Of a stretch of DNA of 56,360 nucleotides, positions 26,555 through 34,141 are shown one piece after another. Made by a program: the position numbers and the translations under genes. Origin of the DNA: Candidatus Poribacteria bacterium (GTDB lineage Bacteria > Poribacteria > WGA-4E > GCA-2687025); assembly GCA_018644665.1 (NCBI GenBank), contig JABGQA010000167.1, positions 1 to 56,360 on the forward strand, given 5' to 3'. Under the pieces are notes generated by a model that was not told the DNA's origin, did not search any database, and worked only from the letters and a program-made list of their open reading frames with translations. The stretch's first letter is position 1; every line of letters starts with the position of its first letter.

Positions 26555-26896
26555 GGCACCTTCCGGTAGTCGCTATTGCGTCGCCCCGTCGCGCGGCGAC
26601 CTAACATCCGCTATCGGCAAGCCCCGCCACGCATGGGCCAGAACGCGGATGCTGGGCCCACGCATGGCGGCAGGACGTCGTGCTCTCAGAGTCTCGACCG
26701 AACGCCAGGTGGCGCCCTTCGCGTGCCGCCCGCCTACGTAGTGCGTCTTGCTGATGCGACCGTGCTGACGGTCATGGCGCCGTCGGCCGCCAGCGCTCCG
26801 ATACCATGCGCCACTATTTGCGCCCGTCTCGCGCGTACGCGAGGGCAGCCGAGTCTGCACGAGAGCGGGCCCGGCTTCCGGACGGTCTCTGCCGCC
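26555..26896. other. Convergent intergenic region, 342 nt
   Basis: It lies between PhoD and the WD40 gene, which point at each other. GTCGCC (26580-26585) can pair with GGCGAC (26595-26600) as a weak terminator-like hairpin 25 nt after PhoD. The remaining open frames have no recognisable product and I see nothing else. Confidence 0.4.
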
Positions 26897-27886
26897 TCAT
26901 GGCGACGTGTCCCACAACAGGACGGTGCCGTCTACGCTGCCGCTTGCGACTGTCTCGCCGTCAGGGGAGAACACGACGCTATAGACCCAACCCTCATGGC
27001 CTCGAAGGGCGGCAATCTCGCGGCGTCCCGCCACGTCCCATAGCCTCACCGTTCTGTCCCCACTGCCGCTTGCCAATATCGCACTGTCGGGAGAGAACGC
27101 GACTGCGTAGACCCAACCCGAATGACTCTGAAGGGCGGCAATCTCGCGGCGTCCCGCCACGTCCCAGAGTCTTGCCGTGTTGTCCTCGCTCCCACTTGCG
27201 AGTGTCGCGCCGTCAGGCGAGAACGCGACGGACCAGACGCGAGACGAGTGCCCTTGTAGGGTGGCGATCTCCTGGCGCGCTGCCACGTCCCAGAGCTTCA
27301 CAGTTCTGTCTCCACTGCCGCTCGCGAGTGTCGCGCCGTCCGGCGAGTACGCAACGGAATGGACCCAATCCGAGTGTCCCTGCAGAGCAGCGATCTCCTG
27401 GCGCGTATCCATGTCCCATAGCCTGACCGTAGTATCCGCGCTGCCACTTGCGAGCGTCGCGCCGTCAGGTGAGAACGCGACGGACAATATGCGAGCCGAG
27501 TGTCCCTGTAGGGCGGCGACTTCCTGGTGCGCTACTGCATCCCAGAGCTTTGCCGTGCTGTCGTAGCTGCCGCTACCAGCGAGTGTCGCGCCGTCGGGCG
27601 AGAACGCGACGGACGTCATCCAGGCACTCGTCTCTAGCGGAACGGCGCGTTCGTGTGTGCGTGTGTCCCAGAGGGCCACGCCGTCACTCGTCGCCACAGC
27701 GAGGAGTCTTCCGTCTGGGGAGTACGCAACCGCCTGCGTGCTGCCGGTGTCCAAGCGAGCAATGGCGCCATCAGGTAGGGCCAGCGCGATGTCACACAGG
27801 AAAAGCGTCAGGCCGATCAACGCGGCGACATGCGTGGGTCGCAAAGGAGCACGAAGGGCATGCAGTCGACGGCACGGCGGTGTCAT
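26897..27886 (-). CDS. Exported seven-bladed WD40 protein
   Basis: A 329-residue protein with a signal peptide or N-terminal anchor (HVAALIGLTLFLCDIALA) and seven WD40 repeats, enough for one closed propeller. Blades 3-6 are exactly 42 residues each and nearly identical in their core (SPDGATLASGS, then RLWD or KLWD). WD40 propellers are binding platforms; no enzyme domain is attached. The ATG at 27886 has AGAGG 7 nt upstream, better than an upstream in-frame start at 27946. Confidence 0.85.
   Translation of the reverse strand: MTPPCRRLHALRAPLRPTHVAALIGLTLFLCDIALALPDGAIARLDTGSTQAVAYSPDGRLLAVATSDGVALWDTRTHERAVPLETSAWMTSVAFSPDGATLAGSGSYDSTAKLWDAVAHQEVAALQGHSARILSVAFSPDGATLASGSADTTVRLWDMDTRQEIAALQGHSDWVHSVAYSPDGATLASGSGDRTVKLWDVAARQEIATLQGHSSRVWSVAFSPDGATLASGSEDNTARLWDVAGRREIAALQSHSGWVYAVAFSPDSAILASGSGDRTVRLWDVAGRREIAALRGHEGWVYSVVFSPDGETVASGSVDGTVLLWDTSP
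26999..27502 (-). repeat. Four 126-nt WD40 coding repeats
   Basis: Blades 3 to 6 of the WD40 gene each span 126 nt (27377-27502, 27251-27376, 27125-27250, 26999-27124) without insertion or loss. Stretches such as GTCGCGCCGTC followed by GCGAGAACGCGACGG recur nearly unchanged on the plus strand, which suggests recent duplication or gene conversion. Confidence 0.75.
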
Positions 27887-28454
27887 GGGGTGTCCTCTCT
27901 TGGACGACTGCGCTGAGCACTTGGGGTCCGATCCATGGGTCTGCACGATAGCTTCGTCCGCATGAGCGCAGCATGACCATGCACAGGTGGCAGACGCACG
28001 AGACGCTATGCGAATCGCGTATTGAACCGCGGTGCGCGTCTGGACGATACCGACGGCTATTACATCCTAAAGTCGACGCGAATGCCAGAAGCGCTGAAGA
28101 GACGAGGGTCGGCGATCCTCGCCCGCAGCCCTGCGGCCCGAACCCCGCTTGGGCCCCCACAGAATCGCGAGGTCCGACCCGCCCGACAAGTGCATCTACA
28201 GAAGCCGGTTCAGGGGCGGTTTGGGACAGCGGGTTTGACCATGTCTTGGATACCGGTGACACGATGTCATAGTCCCCATCACCGGATGCCGCAACGCTGT
28301 CCACTGCGCCGGTGTAGTCGCCACGTCATGCGGAATCGTGACGGATATCGGCCCCGGCATGCGTCTTACTAGTGGGCAAGGGGCGCCGGATGGGCTGCGA
28401 ACGCTCCTGGCTTAGCCCGCCCTGACTACTTTCGCTGAGAGGGGTATGCTGAGG
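27887..28454. other. Divergent intergenic region, 568 nt
   Basis: It separates the leftward WD40 gene from the rightward esterase gene and must hold promoters for both. Open frames on both strands have no recognisable product or ribosome site. I see no RNA gene or clear promoter elements. Confidence 0.4.
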
Positions 28455-29354
28455 ATGGATACCACGACCGGACGTACCGCTGGGATCCCTGTTGTCTCTT
28501 CTCTGTGCGCGCTAGTCGCAGTTGTGGCGCTGTCAGTCATTGCGCTCGACGCGACTGCCCAGGGCCCAGGTCAGCACACGCTTCAGTTCGACTACGCCTC
28601 CGGGGGAGTCACGCACCAGCTCCAGTATCTGCTGTTTCTGCCTGAGACATATGGTGATGACCCGTCTGAGCGGTGGCCGCTCATCTTCTTTCACCACGGC
28701 GCTGGCGAGAACGGGAGCAACATCGAACTGATCAAGGTCCACGGCCCGCCGAAGATCGCCGAACGACAGCCGGATTTCCAGTTCATCGTCGTGTCGCCAC
28801 TGGCGCCGAACAACGCCGACTTCAACCTGCTTGTGGACGCTTGGATGGTCTTACTGGATGATGTGACGACGGCGTACTCCGTGGACACGAGCCGGATGTA
28901 CATCACCGGGCTGAGTCAGGGCGGGTACCTCACGTGGGAGCTAGCAGCAAGACACCCGAACACGTTCGCGGCTGCGGTTCCCATTGCTGGTGGCGCGGGA
29001 CTAGGTGGGTTCTGTCGTCTGCTGCGCAGCTTTGGCCAGGGCTGCGAAGGAGCGCAGGGCCCCGAGATCGATCCGTGCATTGTCGGCCAGATGCCCGTGT
29101 GGGTATTCCATGGCGACGCGGATAGCGTGGTTGATCCGACCAACTCCGTGACGATGGTGGAACAGCTCACAGCCTGTGGCGGCGACGTGGACTTCACCCT
29201 GTACCCGGGCGTCGATCACGACTCTTGGACGGCGACGTACGACAATGCCGCCCTGTATGACTGGATGCTGAGCCACTCGACAGGTTCAGCTACCTCTGTG
29301 GCGCCGGCTGGCAAGCTGCCCGTGGTCTGGGGAAGCCTGCGTCGCGCGCTATAG
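28455..29354 (+). CDS. Exported alpha/beta-hydrolase (LpqC/feruloyl-esterase-like)
   Basis: A 299-residue secreted esterase. A signal peptide (VVALSVIALDATAQ) precedes an alpha/beta-hydrolase fold with Ser154 in GLSQGG, Asp in FHGDADSVVD and His in GVDHDSW as the catalytic triad. FHHGAGENGSN is the oxyanion loop. The fold is close to PHB depolymerase/LpqC and carbohydrate esterases. Start choice: ATG 28455 lies 10 nt after AGGGG, while ATG 28446 is too close to it. The C-terminal tail SVAPAGKLPVVWGSLRR matches two other exported proteins here. Confidence 0.88.
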   Translation: MDTTTGRTAGIPVVSSLCALVAVVALSVIALDATAQGPGQHTLQFDYASGGVTHQLQYLLFLPETYGDDPSERWPLIFFHHGAGENGSNIELIKVHGPPKIAERQPDFQFIVVSPLAPNNADFNLLVDAWMVLLDDVTTAYSVDTSRMYITGLSQGGYLTWELAARHPNTFAAAVPIAGGAGLGGFCRLLRSFGQGCEGAQGPEIDPCIVGQMPVWVFHGDADSVVDPTNSVTMVEQLTACGGDVDFTLYPGVDHDSWTATYDNAALYDWMLSHSTGSATSVAPAGKLPVVWGSLRRAL

Positions 29355-29366
29355 ATCCATCCGCAA

Positions 29367-30158
29367 TCAGGGCGCTTTGAGCGAGGCCCAGACGAGCGCC
29401 GACGCACCGGCCAAGTCCACGGACAGAGGACGTAGTTCCGGGGAGTGGAAATAGTCGAACGCCACCTGCGTCTCGCTGTCAGGGCCCAGCCCGCCCTCCA
29501 CGAATAGACCGATCCAGTATTCCCCTGGAACAAACCGCGGCGTAATCCCATTAGGGAGGAACCATGCCCTCCCGCCAGGGTTCGTGGCGCTGGTCCACGG
29601 GTCATCTTCTCCTCCCTGCTTGTAGGAGAACTTCGGGAAGAACGCCGCGCCGCGCCCGATCATCTCCGCGCGAAGCCATATGTCCTCCCTGTCCGAAAGG
29701 ACTGCAGCCACACAGCAACCTTCGCCGTCAAGGCCATCCCACCATTCCAGTTGGGCCATACCCCACGGACGCGACCGATACTGCAATAGCATGCGGGTGG
29801 ACAGATCCTTACGGATCGCGACCAACCCCGCATATCCCCCTGTTTCGTGCACGATCCAGTCGAGTCGCGTCTCGAAGCTGAACGCCTCATCAGCAGGCGG
29901 CTCGATGAGGAGCATCGGCGCTATGTAGTCTTCGTGGGGATTCACGAACCGGTCGCCGGGCGCGGTGATATGCACCCAGCCATTGCGGAACTCGTACCGC
30001 CCGCCATGGGGCGCGCGAAACGTCCAAGCGGGATGCAGCGGCCCGCGGTCGAAGAAGTCGGTGAGCGCCTCGCGCTGGGCGTGCACATGTGTTGAGATCA
30101 GCACGACGCTGGCGCATACGGCGCCACGCGCGACCCGGGATAGCGAACTACAGCGCAT
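29367..30158 (-). CDS. Exported concanavalin-like (DUF1349-type) protein
   Basis: A 263-residue protein with a signal peptide (AVCASVVLISTHVHAQ). The body resembles the concanavalin-like DUF1349/beta-xylosidase C-terminal domain: LHPAWTFRAPHGG, APMLLIEPP and FSFETRLDW at the start of the sandwich. It probably binds glycans. The ATG at 30158 follows AGGGGTGGG. The tail LSVDLAGASALVWASLK is a third example of the shared C-terminal motif. Its stop is 12 nt from the stop of the convergent esterase gene, which carries the same tail. Confidence 0.75.
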   Translation of the reverse strand: MRCSSLSRVARGAVCASVVLISTHVHAQREALTDFFDRGPLHPAWTFRAPHGGRYEFRNGWVHITAPGDRFVNPHEDYIAPMLLIEPPADEAFSFETRLDWIVHETGGYAGLVAIRKDLSTRMLLQYRSRPWGMAQLEWWDGLDGEGCCVAAVLSDREDIWLRAEMIGRGAAFFPKFSYKQGGEDDPWTSATNPGGRAWFLPNGITPRFVPGEYWIGLFVEGGLGPDSETQVAFDYFHSPELRPLSVDLAGASALVWASLKAP

Positions 30159-30362
30159 AGGCCCACCCCTATCATTGATCAACGCGGCGGAGGGCCGCCC
30201 CCTTGGCTCCGCCACGGCAAGCGCTCGGAGTCCGTGCGCGTACAATCTAGCGCGTCGCCGGTATCGTGCGCCAGGTGGGTGATGCCGTACGCTGGCATCC
30301 ACATCCCTCGGCCGATGGCGCCGGCGCTGCCCGCTGTGCGCATGGTGGCTCTGCCCGGGAGC

Positions 30363-31415
30363 CTATGCCACTCCCGGCCGCGGATGCTCCAGAGCGAACG
30401 TCAGCAGTTCCTCGAACAGGATCAGTTGGATGTCGAGGATCTCGTCGTGGGTCGCGTCCGGGTAGCGGTCCTCGCGCACGCCGTGGCAGCACTCATGCAA
30501 CAGCGAGACGGCGCCGCAGACGTGGTGCAGAGCGCTCGTGAGGTTGAACGACGGAGGCGGGTAGCTCTCGCCATCCTCCGACACGCCCGGCGGCCCTCCT
30601 GCCGGCAATCCACCGGATTCAAGGCGCGCCTGCAGTCGCTCGCCGAACTGCGCCGTGATCTCCTTGTGGAGCCGAGGGACGTACGCGGTCGACAGGATCA
30701 TCGGCGCGGCGCCGTGCGAATGCAGGTTGATGATGTAGTCGGGAGCCTCGTCGCGGGCGACGCCGAGCACGCCGCGCGTCTCGTCCGCCATGGGATTGAA
30801 GAAGTCGTCGTGCATCAGGTTGATGCCGTCGTCGTTGAAGTAGGCGCCGAGGAGGCCGATATCGCCCTTCATCGGGTGTACAGCCTTCGCGCCAGGCCAG
30901 CCGTACATCGAGCCGTCCTCGCGCGTGCCCTGCCCGACGCGGGTCATCTCGTCCACGGGCAGTCCGACGAAGCTGTCGTGCATACAGCGCGCCCGGCCGT
31001 CCGGGTTCGACAGCGGCACGATGAGCGTCCGGCACTCGCGCATGCTCGCGGCCAGACGCGGCCACTGCTTACCTCGCCAGTCGGCTCCAGTCTCCCCGAC
31101 GCGCATCAAATTCACCGTCCCGACGACGTTCTCGACCTCTTGACCGTGAGGCGTTCCTACGATGTAGACGACGGGCGGGCCGGCATCGGGCTTGTCAGCG
31201 TAGTAGGCCGGGTTGCGGGCGCCGGTGGCGGACATGTAGTTCGCCTGGCTATCGTAGTTCGTGGACGGCCCGTAGGCGACCATATGGACTTTGTGGCCGC
31301 CCGGCGTCCGTGCGACGACCCGGACGCTGCCCACGTGCGCGGAGGCGATGGCCTCCTCGACATCTTCGACGCGGCTCTTCCAGAACTCCGGGAGCGATTG
31401 GGCAGCGTCGGGCAT
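30363..31415 (-). CDS. M14 family zinc carboxypeptidase
   Basis: A 350-residue metallopeptidase of the M14 family. The zinc ligands fit His90-Gly-Gln-Glu93 (HGQE) and a His in NLHSHG (231/233); Glu307 in LHECCHG is the likely catalytic acid. SNPDGR is the usual Asn-Pro-Asp-Gly motif. There is no signal peptide, so it is probably cytoplasmic, where relatives trim peptidoglycan peptides or amino-acid conjugates. GGAAGGAAGG lies 6 nt before the ATG at 31415. It is divergent from the DUF1697 gene. Confidence 0.88.
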   Translation of the reverse strand: MPDAAQSLPEFWKSRVEDVEEAIASAHVGSVRVVARTPGGHKVHMVAYGPSTNYDSQANYMSATGARNPAYYADKPDAGPPVVYIVGTPHGQEVENVVGTVNLMRVGETGADWRGKQWPRLAASMRECRTLIVPLSNPDGRARCMHDSFVGLPVDEMTRVGQGTREDGSMYGWPGAKAVHPMKGDIGLLGAYFNDDGINLMHDDFFNPMADETRGVLGVARDEAPDYIINLHSHGAAPMILSTAYVPRLHKEITAQFGERLQARLESGGLPAGGPPGVSEDGESYPPPSFNLTSALHHVCGAVSLLHECCHGVREDRYPDATHDEILDIQLILFEELLTFALEHPRPGVA

Positions 31416-31536
31416 GTTCGGCCTTCCTTCCGGCGACGACCGCGGCACGTTGCGAGGGCTCTGGCGGCGCCTCACACTCTACGCGCATCGGAGAACGCAA
31501 CCAAGACCATCGGCGGGCGCTGAGAGAGGGGCAGCG

Positions 31537-32109
31537 GTGTCGGAGACCGAAGCGCGGCCGCGCCACGTCGCCTTGCTGCGGGGCATCAATGTTGGCGGGC
31601 GAAACCGGCTGCCGATGAAGGATCTGGCAATGGTGTTCACGGACGCGGGTTGCGGCGACGTCGAGACCTACATAGCGAGTGGGAATGTGCTGTTCACCGC
31701 GCCGGACGAGCTGTACACGCGCATCGCGACCGTGATCTCGGAAGCGATCGAGAGATCCCGGCAACTCTGCGTAGCCGTGGTCACGCGCACTGGCGGCGAA
31801 CTCGCCGCAGCTGCGGAGAGGAACCCGTGGGACAATTCCGACACGGACCCCAAGGCGCTCCACGTAGCCTTCCTCGCCGACTCACCTTCGCCTGAGTCGG
31901 TTGCGACGCTGGAACCGAACCGCTCGCCGTCGGACGATTTCGCAGTAAGCGGCCGGGAGATCTACCTCCGATGCCCGAACGGCATGGGGAGGAGTCGGCT
32001 CACGAACAACTACTTCGAGGCCAGGCTCGGAACGGCCTGCACTGTCCGCAACTGGCGAACGGTGCGGAAGCTGCGCGATCTGTCGGCCGCGCCTCCCTCG
32101 CGCCAATGA
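31537..32109 (+). CDS. DUF1697 family protein
   Basis: A 190-residue cytoplasmic protein. HVALLRGINVGGRNRLPMKD at the N-terminus is the DUF1697 signature, followed by YIASGNVLF and a C-terminal YFEARLGTACTVRNWRTV. The likely start is GTG at 31537 with GAGAGGGG 5 nt upstream, giving the usual family length. The frame is open to 31291 but that part is antisense to the M14 gene. The biochemical role of the family is not known to me. Confidence 0.88.
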   Translation: MSETEARPRHVALLRGINVGGRNRLPMKDLAMVFTDAGCGDVETYIASGNVLFTAPDELYTRIATVISEAIERSRQLCVAVVTRTGGELAAAAERNPWDNSDTDPKALHVAFLADSPSPESVATLEPNRSPSDDFAVSGREIYLRCPNGMGRSRLTNNYFEARLGTACTVRNWRTVRKLRDLSAAPPSRQ

Positions 32110-32145
32110 ACCGTGCGGTCGACCCGAAAACCGTGGGGAAGCGCC

Positions 32146-33972
32146 ATGCTCCGGTTCCTACTCGTCGCCCTGCTTGTTCCCCTTCTCCTAGGACCACGCG
32201 CCATGGCCGATGACGGCTATCTCGGCGCGCTCCGCGAGGATCATCCACGCCTCCTGCTAGACGACGCCGGCCTGGCGGCCCTGCAGGCCGTAGCGGAGAC
32301 CGACGAGGCGCTGAGCGGCATCGTTGACGATGTGCTGCGCCGGGCGAACCGCGACATCGACCGACCGCAACTTACCTACGACAAGCGCGGGCCGCGTCTG
32401 CTTCACGTAAGTCGGGAGTGTCTGCGCCGCGTCTGGTCGCTCGGGATCGCATGGCGCTGGACCGGCGAGCGACGATACGCCGACGCCCTGATCGACAACC
32501 TGCTGACCGTGTGCGCTTTCCAGGACTGGAACCCGTCGCACTTCCTCGACACCGCGGAGATGTCACACGCCGTCGGGCTGGGATACGACTGGCTGTACGA
32601 CCTCATCGAGCCGGACACGCGCGATCACATCCGGGCTTCGCTCGTGCGCCTGGGTCTCGACCCCGGGCTTGATGCTTACAACGGTCGCGGGCCGTCCACG
32701 TGGTGGCCGCGCAACGTCCATAACTGGAACCAGGTGTGCAACGCCGGGCTGGCCATCGGCGCCCTCGCGATCGCCGAGGACGAGCCGGAGCGCGCGGAGA
32801 AGATCCTGGGACACGCCCTCGACTCACTGCCGCTCGCGCTGGCGACCTACGCGCCCGATGGCGCATGGGGCGAAGGCCCCGGATACTGGAACTACGCGAC
32901 GCGATACACCGCGTACGGCATCGCCGCTCTGGAATCCGCGCTCGGCACGGACTTCGGCCTGAAGGCGTCGGAGGGGCTCTCCGAGGCCGGGTACTTCCCC
33001 ATCCACGCCGCAGGGCCGACGGGCCTCTACCTGAACTACGCGGACAGCGGCGAGCGCGCCGCGCGGCGACCGATGGGCGTCATGTTCTGGCTCGCGCGGG
33101 CGTACGGCAACGCCGACTACGCCGCCTCGGAGCACGCCGCCATCGCGGAGCGTGACGCGGGGGCGGAACATCTGGTGTGGTACGTGCCTCCGCCCGAGGA
33201 CGACCCCGCCGACAGCCTCGACAAGCTGTTCCGCGGCCCCGTCGAAGTCGCCATGATGCGCAGCGCGTGGGATTCGCCGGATGCGCTCTTCGTCGGCGTC
33301 AAGGCGGGCTACAACCAGGTCGCCCACGGTCACCTCGACCTGGGGACGTTCGAACTGGACGCGCTCGGTGTGCGTTGGGCGCGCGACCTCGGCTCGGACG
33401 ACTACAACATGCCCGGCTACTGGAACGCTCGACGAGGTGGCGCGCGCTGGAACTACTACCGCCTGAACACGTTCAGCCACAACGTGCCGACCATCGACGG
33501 CGAAGACCAGGACGCGGACGCCTCCTCGAAGTTCCTCGACTTCACGTCTGACGAGAGCCCGACCGCGCGCGTCGACCTCACCGAAGCGTACGCGCCGAAA
33601 GCGGAGCGCGCCTGGCGTACGGTGTCCCTGCTCGACGACCGTCGCGCCGCCCTGATCCAGGACGAGTTCATCCTGTCGGAGGCGGCCGACATACGCTGGG
33701 GCATGACCACGGACGCGGAGATCGAGATCGCAGCCGACGGCTCGGCGCTGCTGAAGCAGGACGGCAAGCTCCTCACCGTAACGGTCCCTGATCCTATGGG
33801 CGCTCGATTCGCCGTCGAATCCGCGGAGCAGGAGCCGCCCCAGAAGCGTAACGAAGGCGTGCGACGGCTAATCCTGGATCTGCCGGATCAGGTGGGCACA
33901 GTTACGATCGCGGTGCTGCTGTCGCCGCATTGGCCGGACGGCAAGCCGCCGACGCGCTTCGGTGTGAAGTAG
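32146..33972 (+). CDS. Heparinase II/III-type polysaccharide lyase
   Basis: A 608-residue exported protein. A signal peptide (FLLVALLVPLLLGPRAMA) is followed by an alpha-toroid domain with HPRLLLDDAGLAAL and NVHNWNQVCNAG, then a heparinase II/III-like beta-sandwich domain from about 350 (HGHLDLGTFELDALGVRW, FSHNVPTIDG). The Asn, Tyr and His residues expected of an alginate- or heparin-type lyase are present in these motifs. It would cleave uronic-acid polysaccharides by beta-elimination. GGGGAA precedes the ATG. The DUF1697 gene ends 36 nt upstream. Confidence 0.88.
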   Translation: MLRFLLVALLVPLLLGPRAMADDGYLGALREDHPRLLLDDAGLAALQAVAETDEALSGIVDDVLRRANRDIDRPQLTYDKRGPRLLHVSRECLRRVWSLGIAWRWTGERRYADALIDNLLTVCAFQDWNPSHFLDTAEMSHAVGLGYDWLYDLIEPDTRDHIRASLVRLGLDPGLDAYNGRGPSTWWPRNVHNWNQVCNAGLAIGALAIAEDEPERAEKILGHALDSLPLALATYAPDGAWGEGPGYWNYATRYTAYGIAALESALGTDFGLKASEGLSEAGYFPIHAAGPTGLYLNYADSGERAARRPMGVMFWLARAYGNADYAASEHAAIAERDAGAEHLVWYVPPPEDDPADSLDKLFRGPVEVAMMRSAWDSPDALFVGVKAGYNQVAHGHLDLGTFELDALGVRWARDLGSDDYNMPGYWNARRGGARWNYYRLNTFSHNVPTIDGEDQDADASSKFLDFTSDESPTARVDLTEAYAPKAERAWRTVSLLDDRRAALIQDEFILSEAADIRWGMTTDAEIEIAADGSALLKQDGKLLTVTVPDPMGARFAVESAEQEPPQKRNEGVRRLILDLPDQVGTVTIAVLLSPHWPDGKPPTRFGVK

Positions 33973-34141
33973 ACGACTCGGTAGCGCATGGGCGGTCCTC
34001 GTGGTGTCTCCTGCGCGGGCGCATCTTGTGTCTGCTGGCGAGGGCGTGTGGCTCCGCAGCTTCGGCAAACCTGTATCATGTGGTCCGGGCGTCCATGCTG
34101 CGCTCCGCCGGCGTAAGCCACCCTCTCCACGGGAAGCCAGC

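Noticed and set aside
26999..27502. Possible CRISPR array because of regular repeats
   Set aside because: The repeats are 126 nt, in frame, and encode WD40 blades; there are no spacers or cas genes.
27177..27566. Rightward open frame inside the WD40 gene
   Set aside because: It is a repeated shadow frame produced by the 126-nt repeats on the opposite strand.
27973..28372. Open frames between the WD40 and esterase genes
   Set aside because: No ribosome site, no recognisable protein, and overlapping frames on both strands look equally random.
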